The translations under genes and the position numbers were made by a program. 64,000 nucleotides of DNA, taken from contig NZ_VCEI01000011.1 in the NCBI RefSeq assembly GCF_005860765.1, forward strand, positions 496,001 through 560,000, written 5' to 3'. The notes under the pieces were generated by a model. The model was not told the origin of the DNA. It searched no databases and was given only the letters and a program-made list of their open reading frames with translations. The stretch comes from Dyadobacter sediminis. GTDB taxonomy: Bacteria > Bacteroidota > Bacteroidia > Cytophagales > Spirosomataceae. This document shows, one piece after another, positions 27,881 through 37,424 of the stretch (position 1 is the first letter of the stretch; every line of letters begins with the position of its first letter).

Positions 27881-30181
27881 ATGAAAATTCAGTATTGCTT
27901 TTTTGTTGTATTGTTTTGGTTTCTGATGAATGACCACCCGCTTCGTGCACAGCCCAAGGAAATACATAACCTGCATTTTGATGATCTTGCCTCGGTATGG
28001 GATGAAGCCATTCCCCTCGGCAATGCAACAATCGGTGCATTGATCTGGCAAAAAGACGGTAAGCTGCGGTTTTCGCTGGATCGTGCCGATATCTGGGACA
28101 TGCGTCCGATGGCAGGTTTGCACCGGCCGGAGTTCCGTTATAAATGGGTTCAGGAACAAGTCCGAAAGAAAGATTACAAACCTGTTCAGCAATATTTTGA
28201 TGTACCTTATGACAAAGAGCCGGCACCTTCGAAAATTCCGGCCGGCGCTCTGGAATTCAGTATAAAGGGATCGAACAAGGTAAAATCCGTAACACTTTCG
28301 CTGGCAGATGCTGCAAGTACCGTTGAATGGACAAATGGTCAAAAACTGACAACTTTCGTGCATGCAACAAAGGCGATCGGCTGGTTTCGGTTTGAAAATT
28401 TGCGTGAAGAAATTGTCCCCGAACTGGTTGCACCAAACTATCAGGGCGCGGTTCAGGACAGCGGCGAAGTAAATTCTCTTGTCGGGGACGATTTGGCAAG
28501 GCTTGGTTACAAACAGGGTTCCATCCGGCGAAGCACTAATGTGATTACGTATTCGCAGGAAGGGTGGGGCGGGTTCCGTTACGAAATTGCTGTTCAATGG
28601 AAAAGAATCGGAAAAAACAGCATGGAAGGGGTATGGAGCATATCGTCGCATTTTCCGGATGCAGGCATGCAGCCTGCGGCCATCCTTGTTTGCGGGGCTG
28701 CTCTGGATGAAGGTTTTGCAGGCGCCTTGCCGGGTCATCGATTATGGTGGGACGGGTTCTGGAAAAAGTCGGCAATGCATGTTCCCGATCCTATGCTTGA
28801 AAAACAATGGTATCTGGAACAGTACAAGTTCGGCGCGGCGGCTCGCAGAGGCGCACCTCCGATTTCGTTACAGGCCGTATGGACGGCAGACAACGGAAAG
28901 ATTCCGCCCTGGAAAGGAGATTTTCACCATGACCTGAATACACAGCTCAGTTACTGGCCTGCTTACAGCGGCAACCATCTGGAAGAAGCGCTCAGCTATA
29001 CGGATCATCTTGACCGGAACAAAGAAAATTACAAGCGTTATACCAAGCAGTACTTCGGCGTGGACGGACTGGCTGTTCCGGGTGTAACAACGCTGGATGG
29101 AACCGAAATGGGCGGCTGGATTCAATACTCCCTTTCTCCGACGGTTTCTGCGTGGCTTGCGCATCATTATTATCTGCAGTGGCGGTACAGCATGGACCGT
29201 AATTTTCTGGAAAACAAGGCATATCCGTGGATCAAGGAAGTTTGCCGGTTTCTGGAAAACGTAACCGTTCTAAATGCCGCCGGAAAAAGACAGCTTCCAA
29301 TCAGTTCCAGTCCGGAGATCCGGAACAACAGTCTGGAAGCATGGTTTACGGAAACGACCAATTATGATCTTGCCTTGATGAAATTTGCCTTTAAAGCCGG
29401 CTCGGAACTGGCTCTGGAAACTGGCGAAAAGCAACAGGCGAAACATTATCAGCGGATTTCAAAGGAATTTCCGGAATATGCCGTTACCGGAAACGACGAA
29501 CTAATGTTTGCACCAACTTTGCCGTACAATGAATCGCACCGTCATTTTTCGCACCTGATGGCCATTCATCCGCTGGGGTTGATCAAGTGGGAAGACGGTG
29601 CAAAGGCGCAGGCTATTATTACCAACACCATCCGGCTCCTGGATAAAATCGGTCCGGACTGGTGGTGCGGTTATTCGTACGCATGGCTGGCCAGTATCAA
29701 GGCGCGGGCCAAGGACGGAAACGGTGCAAGAAGCGCACTGACTACTTTTGCAAGAGCTTTTTGCCTGCCGAACAGCTTTCATGTGAACGGGGATCAGACC
29801 AGAACCGGTTTGTCCAAATTTACTTACAGGCCTTTTACACTCGAAGGAAATTTTGCATTTGCTGCCGGCCTGCAGGAAATGATGCTGCAGAGTTACGCCG
29901 GATTTATCGAAATCATGCCAGCCATTCCGTCGGACTGGAAAGACGCAGCATTTGAAAACCTACGTGCCGAAGGCGCCTTTCTGATCAGTGCCAGAAAGGT
30001 AAACGGCCAGCTTACGGAAATCAAAATCATTGCTGAAAACGGTGGCAACACAAAGCTCAAACTGCCGTTTAAAGCATATAAGATCAGTTCAGCCAAGAAC
30101 ATAACAAGTGCTTTAAAAGATGGATTTGTGGAACTGAAGTGCCGAAAAGGAGGCAGCATTACGCTTGTGAGCAGCTTTTAG
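27881..30181 (+). CDS. GH95-like glycoside hydrolase (alpha-L-fucosidase/galactosidase family)
   Basis: This 766-residue protein starts at ATG 27881, giving the signal peptide MKIQYCFFVVLFWFLMN...RAQ; an in-frame ATG at 27821 adds 20 residues ahead of the signal and is less likely. The N-terminal WDEAIPLGNATIGALI is the GH95 beta-domain signature, and the (alpha/alpha)6 barrel carries SSPE with E479 (the presumed acid), N550-E-S-H-R-H-F-S-H and LEGNF. Two presumed catalytic sites differ from the classical 1,2-alpha-L-fucosidase: the NxN pair is D351-L-N353, and the base position is E655 instead of Asp. It probably acts in the periplasm or at the cell surface on a branched glycan. It is convergent with the SusD/SusC/FecR/sigma set and likely belongs to that locus. 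Confidence 0.82.
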   Translation: MKIQYCFFVVLFWFLMNDHPLRAQPKEIHNLHFDDLASVWDEAIPLGNATIGALIWQKDGKLRFSLDRADIWDMRPMAGLHRPEFRYKWVQEQVRKKDYKPVQQYFDVPYDKEPAPSKIPAGALEFSIKGSNKVKSVTLSLADAASTVEWTNGQKLTTFVHATKAIGWFRFENLREEIVPELVAPNYQGAVQDSGEVNSLVGDDLARLGYKQGSIRRSTNVITYSQEGWGGFRYEIAVQWKRIGKNSMEGVWSISSHFPDAGMQPAAILVCGAALDEGFAGALPGHRLWWDGFWKKSAMHVPDPMLEKQWYLEQYKFGAAARRGAPPISLQAVWTADNGKIPPWKGDFHHDLNTQLSYWPAYSGNHLEEALSYTDHLDRNKENYKRYTKQYFGVDGLAVPGVTTLDGTEMGGWIQYSLSPTVSAWLAHHYYLQWRYSMDRNFLENKAYPWIKEVCRFLENVTVLNAAGKRQLPISSSPEIRNNSLEAWFTETTNYDLALMKFAFKAGSELALETGEKQQAKHYQRISKEFPEYAVTGNDELMFAPTLPYNESHRHFSHLMAIHPLGLIKWEDGAKAQAIITNTIRLLDKIGPDWWCGYSYAWLASIKARAKDGNGARSALTTFARAFCLPNSFHVNGDQTRTGLSKFTYRPFTLEGNFAFAAGLQEMMLQSYAGFIEIMPAIPSDWKDAAFENLRAEGAFLISARKVNGQLTEIKIIAENGGNTKLKLPFKAYKISSAKNITSALKDGFVELKCRKGGSITLVSSF

Positions 30182-30184
30182 CCG

Positions 30185-30219
30185 TTAGCCATTAGCTATT
30201 AGCTATTAGCTTTTGGCTG
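30185..30219. repeat. Tandem heptamer repeat TTAGCYA
   Basis: Five consecutive 7-base units begin directly after the GH95-like stop codon: TTAGCCA, TTAGCTA, TTAGCTA, TTAGCTT and TTGGCTG. The first four are nearly identical and the last is degraded. It could expand or contract by slippage; no function is evident. Confidence 0.85.
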
Positions 30220-30290
30220 TTGGAGAGGGTTGTGCTTGAAAATTGAGAAATTAACAAAAACATTCCAGATAGCTGCCAGCAAACAATTAG

Positions 30291-30357
30291 AAACCGCTTT
30301 CAGTTTAAAATGTCAGACCTTGTGCATAAGATTTTCCATTTTACTGAAAGCGGCTTT
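30291..30357. terminator. Long hairpin between convergent genes
   Basis: AAACCGCTTTCAGT (30291-30304) pairs with ACTGAAAGCGGCTT further on, and an inner AAAATG/CATTTT pair extends the stem. It lies between the convergent GH95-like and SusD genes and ends 23 bases before the SusD stop. It may terminate transcription from both sides, though the T run is short. Confidence 0.5.
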
Positions 30358-30379
30358 TACTCAACAAATCAAACTATCG

Positions 30380-31900
30380 TCAGTACCCCGGATTTTGCGG
30401 CCCCAGATTTGGATTAACCTGCAATTCAACGCGTGGCAGCGGCATCAGGTAATCACGGAGCGGGTCAAAAGTCGGATGCGGTTCCAGCGAGTTTGCGCTT
30501 CTGAACACGGCTTCACCAAGGTTTCTGCGTTTGATATCATACCAGCGTTTGTACTCGAATGCAAGTTCAAGCCGCCTTTCTTCCAGAATCAGATTGATCA
30601 TGTCCGTCTTGTTCAAACCGGCTTTTACATCTTCGGGGAAAGTAGTTTGTTTTCCGGCCCAGTTTCTTGCCCGCGCACGAATCTGATTGATATAGGAAAT
30701 CGCTTCCGGGTTCGACCCGCTGATCTCGACAGAAGCTTCCGCTGCAATAAGCAGGATTTCCGCATAGCGCATTGCGGCGTAATTATGATCAGAATAGCGG
30801 CCTTCGGAACTTGAATTTCCTGCATACCGTGCGTATTTGGCAATGTGCGGACGTTTGGTATTCTGAAATTCGGTATACGGAACAAGTTTTCCGCCTACAA
30901 GCAGTGAGTCGTCAAAGCTTACTTCTTTGCGGTAATCCCTTGCATCCCACGTTTCAAACACTTTCATGGAAGGAACGATCACACTCCATCCGCTTCTCGG
31001 CGCATCGCCGCCGCGCACGCCTGTCATGGGCGCCATGATATCATCGTTTGCACCGCCTGCACCGCTCTGAAGTCCCAGAAAGTCAACGTCAAAAATGTGT
31101 TCTTTCATGTTATTGGGCTGCGGCGCGCGGAACAGAGTCTGGAAATCGGCTTCAAGTGCATAACCGAATTTATCCTTGTTGTCGATGACATATTTGGCTT
31201 CGGTGTAGGCCTTCTGATAATCTGCAAGGGTAAGATAAACGGATGCAAGATAAGAAGCGGCACTTCCTTTGCTGGCACGGCTTCGTACTTCCGAAGGCTG
31301 TTTTTCCGGAAGCCATTGTTTTGCAAATTCCAGATCTTCAATGATTTTGGTGTAAACCGTTGCAGCCGGCGTTTTTGAAATCGTCTTCACCGATTCCGGA
31401 TCATCTATAAAGAAGTCGATGTACGGAACATCCCCGAAAACCTGCACCAGATGAAAATAGCTGAAAGCACGGATAAACCTTGCTTCTGCCATCAGCGGAT
31501 TGATTTCCGCTTCCCCAAGTCCAAGCTGTTCCGCACCTGCTATGGCCGCATTGCTTGCGCTGATCACCTGATACCATTGCGGCCAGAACTGATTGACCAT
31601 GTTATTGTTGTCGTCCATGTTGAAATCATTTACCTGCTGCCGTTCTGCAGGAGTTCCCCGGTCGCCGATGTCGGCCATATCGCTTCTCAGCATGAGCGCG
31701 GAAACAAACTGGCGTCCGTACAGACGCTCGCTGGCAATCCAGCCGTATGCGCCGAAAATGGCCGTTTCCACATCTTTCGTAGTCCGGAACAATGCTTCCG
31801 GTGCAAGCAGCCCGACCGGTTTTTCTTCCAGATCGGCGCAGCCCGGCAGCATGCCGGCGAGTGCGAGTACAAGAAACAATTTATTGGTTAAGATCTTCAT
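30380..31900 (-). CDS. RagB/SusD family substrate-binding lipoprotein (FecR-controlled locus)
   Basis: This protein of about 506 residues starts at ATG 31900, which gives a clean lipoprotein signal, MKILTNKLFLVLALAG with lipobox LPGC. A longer in-frame start at 31939 would overlap the SusC stop and spoil the signal. SusD features include ARFIRAFSYFHLVQVFGDVPY and, near the end, MRYAEILLIAAEASVE and EERRLELAFEYKRWYDIKR. It is the surface binding partner of the adjacent SusC, the two genes being 25 bases apart. The ligand is probably a glycan cut by the GH95-like enzyme, an inference from position only. Confidence 0.93.
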   Translation of the reverse strand: MKILTNKLFLVLALAGMLPGCADLEEKPVGLLAPEALFRTTKDVETAIFGAYGWIASERLYGRQFVSALMLRSDMADIGDRGTPAERQQVNDFNMDDNNNMVNQFWPQWYQVISASNAAIAGAEQLGLGEAEINPLMAEARFIRAFSYFHLVQVFGDVPYIDFFIDDPESVKTISKTPAATVYTKIIEDLEFAKQWLPEKQPSEVRSRASKGSAASYLASVYLTLADYQKAYTEAKYVIDNKDKFGYALEADFQTLFRAPQPNNMKEHIFDVDFLGLQSGAGGANDDIMAPMTGVRGGDAPRSGWSVIVPSMKVFETWDARDYRKEVSFDDSLLVGGKLVPYTEFQNTKRPHIAKYARYAGNSSSEGRYSDHNYAAMRYAEILLIAAEASVEISGSNPEAISYINQIRARARNWAGKQTTFPEDVKAGLNKTDMINLILEERRLELAFEYKRWYDIKRRNLGEAVFRSANSLEPHPTFDPLRDYLMPLPRVELQVNPNLGPQNPGY

Positions 31901-31925
31901 TGTGCTAACTTTTTGAGGAATAAGA

Positions 31926-34900
31926 TTAAAATCCGACATTCAGGCCGATCGTATAGGATTTGGCATTTGGATAACTTCCGTAATCCAGTCCAAGGTTTCT
32001 GTTGCTGTCCGTATTGCCGTCGGATGAATAATTCACCTCCGGATCATACCCCTCGTAATTCGTAAATGTCAGAATATTCTGCGCACTTGCGTAAATGCGA
32101 AGCTTGCTGATTTTCAGTTTGTCCAGAAACGCTTTTGGCAGATTATATCCGATCGCAAGATTTTTAAGCCGTACATAGCTGCCATCCTGAATCCAGCGTG
32201 TGGAAACCCTTCTGGTGCGTCCGGCCATTGCTTTCGGAATATCCGTATTCGTGTTGGCCGGCGTCCAGCGGTTCAGCGCATCGGTAGTCGCATTGTTGAT
32301 ACCGGAAAGCAGATTGAGTTCCATCAAGGTATAACTCAGCATATCATTTCCCTGCGACGCCTGGAAAAAGATGCTCAGATCAAGCCCTTTCCAGCTGAAA
32401 TCGTTGTTCATTCCCCACGTGAATTTCGGATGCGGATTGCCGATAATGGTTCTGTCATCGCTGTTCAGCAGGCCGTCCGGCTCGCCTGTAAGTACGCCTT
32501 GCGCATCTTTTTTGCCGTTGATGTCCCTGAATTTTTCTCCGCCGGCTGCCACTTCAAAGCCTCCGCCGGGAATAAAGCTGTCGCCTTCCTGATAAACGCC
32601 GTCATAAATCCAGCCGTAAAAGCTGCCGACCGGATAGCCTTCACGCAGCACCTGCGTTTGTCCAAGACCAACCATATGGCCCGGAGCAGAGCCGTAAAGA
32701 ATGTCCGTACCGCCCGGCAGCTTCAGTACCTTGTTGCGGTTCAGTGCAAAGTTGATGTCCGTGTTCCATTTGAAATCACCTACCAGATTCCGGGTATTCA
32801 ATGTAATTTCCAGACCTTTGTTTTCGACTGATCCAATGTTCTGCAATTGATTGGTATAACCGGAATATTGCGGAAGCTGTACGCTGAAAAGCAGGTCTTT
32901 GGTAACTCTCCGGTAATAATCGACCATCAGGTTCAGTCGGTTGTTCAGCAGACTTATGTCCGTTCCCACGTCGAACTGCCGGGTTGTTTCCCATGTCAGA
33001 TCATTATTGGCAACCGTCGTCGGACGCACGGCGTTAACCGGAACGCCGTTGATAATGGTGTAAACATTCGAAAACCGGGACATGGTTTGGTAGGGCTCAA
33101 TGGCCTGATTTCCGGTGAGGCCGTAACTGACACGCCATTTCCACTGACTGATGGCTGACATGTTCTGCATAAAAGGTTCACTGGACATTTTCCATGCAAA
33201 AGCACCGGAAGGAAATGTCGCCCATTTTTTGTTCTTGCTGAAATTGGAAGAACCGTCCTGCCGGATGTTGGCTGTAAAAAGATACCGGTCAAGCAATGAA
33301 TAGGTTAGTCTGGCATAATAGGACGCAAGCTGCCATTCGGTTAAGCCGGATGCAGGACTTTGCCATACGGAAGAGCCTCCCAGGTTCCAGTAGGAAACCG
33401 CATCGGTAATGAAAGATTGCCCGGAACCGCCCCAGTTTTCGCTGGATGAAGTCTGGTAGGAATAGCCCGCCATGACCGAAAGATCATGAATGGCTCCAAT
33501 CTTCTTGCTATACGTAAGGTAATTTTCATTCAGGAGCAAAGTGCTTTTGGTACCGTTCACGGATGCAGCTCCTCCCACGTTCCGGCCGTCGTTGAGTGTC
33601 GTGGGAGTAAAGCTTCCTGCTCGTCCGCTGTTGGTGGTGGCGCCCAGTGTAATCCTGAATTTCAGGTCTTTGAAAATGTCATACTCGGCATACAGATTGC
33701 CCTGGATCCGGTCATTGACTGATTCGTTCTGAAGCTGCGTCGCGATGGCATACGGATTATCAATCGGATCGTTGAGCCTTGCTACTGTAAATCGGCCGAG
33801 CGCATTGCGTATCGGCTGGTCGGGCTCGAATTTAAATGCCGAGGAAATAACGCCCGGCGTAAGTCCGCCGGATTGTTCCTGTGTTCGGGACTGTTCTCTT
33901 GAAACACGCTGTGCAAACAGGTTCATGCCCATTTTGAGTCTTTTGGCCAGCTGGATATCAATGTTGCTGGTAACAGAAAAGCGATTGTAGCCGGAATTCA
34001 GAATGATGCCTTTCTGGTCATAATACGCGCCTGAAACATAATATTTGACCGCATCGCTGCCGCCGGCAACGGAAAGCTGATGATTCTGGATGCCGCCTCT
34101 TCGGAAAACTTCATCCTGCCAGTCGGTATCACTGCCTGCCGAAACGATCTCAGGACGCACTTCCTTGACGTAATCCAGAAACTGCGATGCATTCAGGAGT
34201 TTAAGCCGGTTGATTTCATTTTGCGTGGAATAAGACGTGTTGAACTCGATTCTCGGTTTCCCGGACTGGCCCTTTTTGGTCGTAACCATAATCACACCGT
34301 TTGCTCCTCTGGAACCGTAAATGGCAGTGGCGGAAGCATCTTTTAGGATTTCGATGGATGCAATATCTTCCGGAGGCGGTAAAGCGCCGCCCACAAAACC
34401 ATCGACAACATAAATCGGGTCACTGCTTGCGTTGATGGAAGTACCGCCGCGGATCCTGACTTTGAAGGCCGAGCCGGGTTCTCCGTTATTGGCCTGAATC
34501 TGTACGCCCGCTGCACGGCCTTGCAGCGCCTGAACCGTTCCAAGTGCAGGATAGGCTGTCAGTTCTTCGGCTTTTACAGAAGAGACCGAACCGGTAACAT
34601 CGCTTTTCTTGACCGTACCGTAGCCGACAACCAAAACTTCTTCCAGCGATTTCTGGTCTGTTTTCAGCGCAACGTCAATTTCGGTACGGTTGCCGACCTT
34701 GATTTCCTGGGGTTCATAACCTACAAAGCTGAAAACTAATGTGGAATTGGCATCCGGAATGGCAATGGAGTAATTTCCGCCGGCATCCGTTGATGTTCCG
34801 GTCTGAATGCCTTTAACCAGAATATTAACGCCGGGCAGCGGTTCCTTGCTTTCCGCATCATAGATTTTTCCTTTGATCGTGATTTCCGTCAACGTCGAAA

Positions 34901-35309
34901 GCACAGGTTTCAGTGAAACTTCCGCACGCGCTTCCGGAACGGCGGGCGGCGACGGCTTGATCACAATGTTCTTTCCCGAAACTTCATAAACAAGACCGAG
35001 CGGCACAAGAAAATCATTCAGTACTTTGGACAATTCCTCATTTGTACGCTGAATGGAAACTTTCCGGTCCGACCCGATCAGTTTTGAACTGAATACGAAC
35101 CGTACGCCCGACTGCTTTTCGATTTGTCCGAGTACTTTTTTAATTTCCTGATCCTGTGCATTCAGGCTGATTTTCTTATTCAGTACTTCCTGAGCAAAAA
35201 CGTGCATAGCATTTGCCGGAACTGCGAACCATACTGCCATGACGAGCATGATCATCATGACACGCCTGAGCATTGACAAATGAGGTTTAAACGGTACTTG
35301 TACATTCAT
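31926..35309 (-). CDS. SusC/RagA TonB-linked outer-membrane protein with STN signalling domain
   Basis: This 1127-residue transporter has a signal peptide ending near HVFAQ, then an STN domain (about 46-120, with LNAQDQEIKKVLGQIEKQ) that contacts a FecR-type anti-sigma factor in the periplasm. A carboxypeptidase-regulatory-like domain follows (about 143-225), then a plug domain (about 235-345, with RIRGGTSINASSDP and EILKDASATAIYGSRGANG) and the beta-barrel. It imports a ligand bound by the SusD partner and reports its presence to FecR. The FecR and ECF sigma genes directly upstream complete the circuit. Confidence 0.95.
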   Translation of the reverse strand: MNVQVPFKPHLSMLRRVMMIMLVMAVWFAVPANAMHVFAQEVLNKKISLNAQDQEIKKVLGQIEKQSGVRFVFSSKLIGSDRKVSIQRTNEELSKVLNDFLVPLGLVYEVSGKNIVIKPSPPAVPEARAEVSLKPVLSTLTEITIKGKIYDAESKEPLPGVNILVKGIQTGTSTDAGGNYSIAIPDANSTLVFSFVGYEPQEIKVGNRTEIDVALKTDQKSLEEVLVVGYGTVKKSDVTGSVSSVKAEELTAYPALGTVQALQGRAAGVQIQANNGEPGSAFKVRIRGGTSINASSDPIYVVDGFVGGALPPPEDIASIEILKDASATAIYGSRGANGVIMVTTKKGQSGKPRIEFNTSYSTQNEINRLKLLNASQFLDYVKEVRPEIVSAGSDTDWQDEVFRRGGIQNHQLSVAGGSDAVKYYVSGAYYDQKGIILNSGYNRFSVTSNIDIQLAKRLKMGMNLFAQRVSREQSRTQEQSGGLTPGVISSAFKFEPDQPIRNALGRFTVARLNDPIDNPYAIATQLQNESVNDRIQGNLYAEYDIFKDLKFRITLGATTNSGRAGSFTPTTLNDGRNVGGAASVNGTKSTLLLNENYLTYSKKIGAIHDLSVMAGYSYQTSSSENWGGSGQSFITDAVSYWNLGGSSVWQSPASGLTEWQLASYYARLTYSLLDRYLFTANIRQDGSSNFSKNKKWATFPSGAFAWKMSSEPFMQNMSAISQWKWRVSYGLTGNQAIEPYQTMSRFSNVYTIINGVPVNAVRPTTVANNDLTWETTRQFDVGTDISLLNNRLNLMVDYYRRVTKDLLFSVQLPQYSGYTNQLQNIGSVENKGLEITLNTRNLVGDFKWNTDINFALNRNKVLKLPGGTDILYGSAPGHMVGLGQTQVLREGYPVGSFYGWIYDGVYQEGDSFIPGGGFEVAAGGEKFRDINGKKDAQGVLTGEPDGLLNSDDRTIIGNPHPKFTWGMNNDFSWKGLDLSIFFQASQGNDMLSYTLMELNLLSGINNATTDALNRWTPANTNTDIPKAMAGRTRRVSTRWIQDGSYVRLKNLAIGYNLPKAFLDKLKISKLRIYASAQNILTFTNYEGYDPEVNYSSDGNTDSNRNLGLDYGSYPNAKSYTIGLNVGF

Positions 35310-35369
35310 GGTCTGGAATCGTTTTGGTTTAGTTAAATAGATTTAGGCAAGATTTTCAAATATTCTATT

Positions 35370-36482
35370 TCAAGGCTTTGCTGTTGGTCCGCAACCATTT
35401 CCCTTGATGATGATGCTGTCATCCGTGCGTTCATAAGTGGCATTGATCGCCTTGCAGACAAGATCCAGTTTTTCATACAAAGGCAAATCCGTTAACTGTG
35501 CCGTAACCGGACAATCGTTCATCCTGTCAGAATCATATCGGATCTCGATACCATAGGCCTTGCGAAGTGTTGCGAAAACTTCTGATGCCGGCACGTCATC
35601 AAATTCAAATTGGTAGCCGGCAGTGCCGTTTGCAATAATCTGCGGACTGGGTACAAGGCTTTTGGTCATTTTTTCGGATTCCCTCAGGATCACAATCTGC
35701 TGATTGGGTTCAATGATGACGCCGGTTAATTCTTTTGAACGCTGTTTTTGTACGGCAGCGGGATCTTTACGCGTGAAGACGGCTACTTTCCCCGTTTTTA
35801 CCAAAACGGAAATTTCTTTTTCAGCCGGGTAGGAGCGGACAATAAAGCTTGTTCCCAGTACTTTGGTCACCACTTCATTGGCATATACGAAAAAGGGCCT
35901 TTCAGGATCGGCTGTAATATCGAAAAAGGCTTCTCCGGAAAGGTAAACTTCCCGTTTTAATTTGTTTTCTGATGAAAAACTGATTTTTCCGCCGGGACTA
36001 AGTTTCACTGCACTGCCATCCGAAAGTCGTATAGTCTGAGCAATTCCGGTCGTGTTGACTTTCTCAATCAGCGGTACATCCGCATGGGCGACAAGGCGTT
36101 GGTAATCCAGTTGCTTCTGTTGGTTCCATGTCCAGAAGATCCAGCCCAGGCCCGCCATTAGTACAATGACGGCCGCTGTCTGCAGCCAGAACTTCGGAAA
36201 CCAAGCTGTGGAACGTGAGGGATTTTTTTCGGCGCTGCTGTTGAGCTTGCTGACAATGCTTTTGACTGCCAGTTGCTTTTCCGATTCACTGAACGGGACA
36301 TTTGCAGGCCCGACGGCTTTTACAATTCCTGCTGCGCGGAGAACCAGATCCATTTTGTCCGGATTTTTTTCCAGCCACAAATTCCAGACTGTTTCTGTTT
36401 CCCGGGTTGGATGAAGAACCCATTTTCGAAAATAGGCATCCCATATAAAATCTTCCAGCATGAAGTTGTTGTACCGATCCAT
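35370..36482 (-). CDS. FecR-family anti-sigma factor with DUF4974 domain
   Basis: This protein of about 370 residues starts at ATG 36482 (MDRYNNFMLEDFIWDAYF); 36509 is a possible earlier start. A short cytosolic sigma-binding part is followed by one membrane helix (about 95-115, TAAVIVLMAGLGWIFWTW), a FecR beta-helical domain (IRLSDGSAVKLSPGGKISF) and a C-terminal DUF4974 domain (YQFEFDDVPASEVFATL) that meets the STN domain of SusC. It holds the ECF sigma factor inactive until the transporter is loaded. It lies between the sigma and SusC genes in the same direction. Confidence 0.93.
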   Translation of the reverse strand: MDRYNNFMLEDFIWDAYFRKWVLHPTRETETVWNLWLEKNPDKMDLVLRAAGIVKAVGPANVPFSESEKQLAVKSIVSKLNSSAEKNPSRSTAWFPKFWLQTAAVIVLMAGLGWIFWTWNQQKQLDYQRLVAHADVPLIEKVNTTGIAQTIRLSDGSAVKLSPGGKISFSSENKLKREVYLSGEAFFDITADPERPFFVYANEVVTKVLGTSFIVRSYPAEKEISVLVKTGKVAVFTRKDPAAVQKQRSKELTGVIIEPNQQIVILRESEKMTKSLVPSPQIIANGTAGYQFEFDDVPASEVFATLRKAYGIEIRYDSDRMNDCPVTAQLTDLPLYEKLDLVCKAINATYERTDDSIIIKGNGCGPTAKP

Positions 36483-36580
36483 TTGAAAATAGTATCTTTC
36501 AAATACCATTAGACAACAGGCGGGACTGGATACTGTATTTTTATAGCTTTTTTTAAAATTATTTTTGGATCAGAATTCAA

Positions 36581-37186
36581 TTAATTCGCAAGTATGTGAA
36601 TCAGGCTTACGATTATTTTCCATTGCATTTTGATAGTCCGGAATGCGGATTGAAGTAAATTGGAAACAGACTGTGGATGAATATCCATGATGTCCGCAAT
36701 CTCATCCCGCTCCAGATCGTTGAAAAACCGTAGAAATATGGCTTCCTGCTGTCTTCTGGGCAGTTCATTCAGCACACATGTAATGCGTTTTGCAAGCTGC
36801 TGGTCCTGTTCGGACTGAATAAACAGATATTCCGCACTAAATTCCACATTGAAATCGGATAGGGACTTTTCAATGTTATCGGTAGTTTGAACGCGGTTCC
36901 GCTGCATGACACGATGGATGCGGCGGCGAACCGAAGCAAGCAGATAGGCACGTGGCGGAATTTGCGGATTCAGTACGTTACGTTTCTCCCAGATTTCCAG
37001 AAATACGTCCTGAATGCAATCTTTCAGCATTTCACGATCCGAACTGAATCGGCATCCGTATTGAAACAGCAGGCCGTAGGTTCTGCCAACAAGCTGTTCA
37101 TAACAGGAAGTGTTGCCTTCCAGCATTTTACGCCAGAGGTTTATTTCATCTTCTTCCTGAGGACCATTTGTTTTTAGGAGCTTCAT
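36581..37186 (-). CDS. ECF-type RNA polymerase sigma-70 factor
   Basis: This 201-residue protein has a sigma region 2 (about 25-95, with LKDCIQDVFLEIWEKR) and a region 4 helix-turn-helix (about 140-190, with LPRRQQEAIFLRFFNDLERDEIADIM). That is the layout of the Bacteroidota sigma factors paired with FecR. It should direct transcription of its own SusC/SusD locus, and perhaps of the GH95-like gene, once the anti-sigma factor releases it. It is the first gene of the leftward set. Confidence 0.94.
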   Translation of the reverse strand: MKLLKTNGPQEEDEINLWRKMLEGNTSCYEQLVGRTYGLLFQYGCRFSSDREMLKDCIQDVFLEIWEKRNVLNPQIPPRAYLLASVRRRIHRVMQRNRVQTTDNIEKSLSDFNVEFSAEYLFIQSEQDQQLAKRITCVLNELPRRQQEAIFLRFFNDLERDEIADIMDIHPQSVSNLLQSAFRTIKMQWKIIVSLIHILAN

Positions 37187-37251
37187 GGAACCCTTTCTAC
37201 AATCGGGAAAGCTGAGAATTGGCAGTTGAAATAACTTCAGAGCTGCTTTTG

Positions 37252-37259
37252 CAAATGTA
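37252..37259 (-). promoter_or_regulatory. Candidate -7 promoter element of the ECF sigma gene (TACATTTG)
   Basis: Read on the minus strand, TACATTTG matches the Bacteroidota consensus TAnnTTTG exactly and lies 66 bases before the sigma start at 37186. No clear -33 TTG is seen at the ideal distance; the sequence there is AT-rich. It suggests that the sigma gene itself is read by the primary sigma factor. Confidence 0.55.
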
Positions 37260-37359
37260 TAAAACTATTAACGTTATGGTTTTCTGATAAATAATTATAA
37301 AAATAATTCTGTAAATCTGAAATGAAATTTAAAAGGCGGGATTTTTCAGGTACATAAAG

Positions 37360-37397
37360 CAAAAGCCTCCATGCTGATGCCAGCACAGAGGCTTTTG
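37360..37397 (-). terminator. Rho-independent terminator of the coiled-coil/barrel gene
   Basis: CAAAAGCCTC (37360-37369) pairs with GAGGCTTTTG (37388-37397), with an inner TGCTG/CAGCA pairing, 28 bases beyond the stop at 37425. Read leftwards it ends in TTTTG. Confidence 0.75.
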
Positions 37398-37424
37398 TAG
37401 AAGTTTAATTAGCTGGTTTTTCGC

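Noticed and set aside
31901..31939. Upstream start for the second SusD protein
   Set aside because: It would place 13 extra residues before a perfect lipoprotein signal and overlap the SusC gene; the ATG at 31900 is better.
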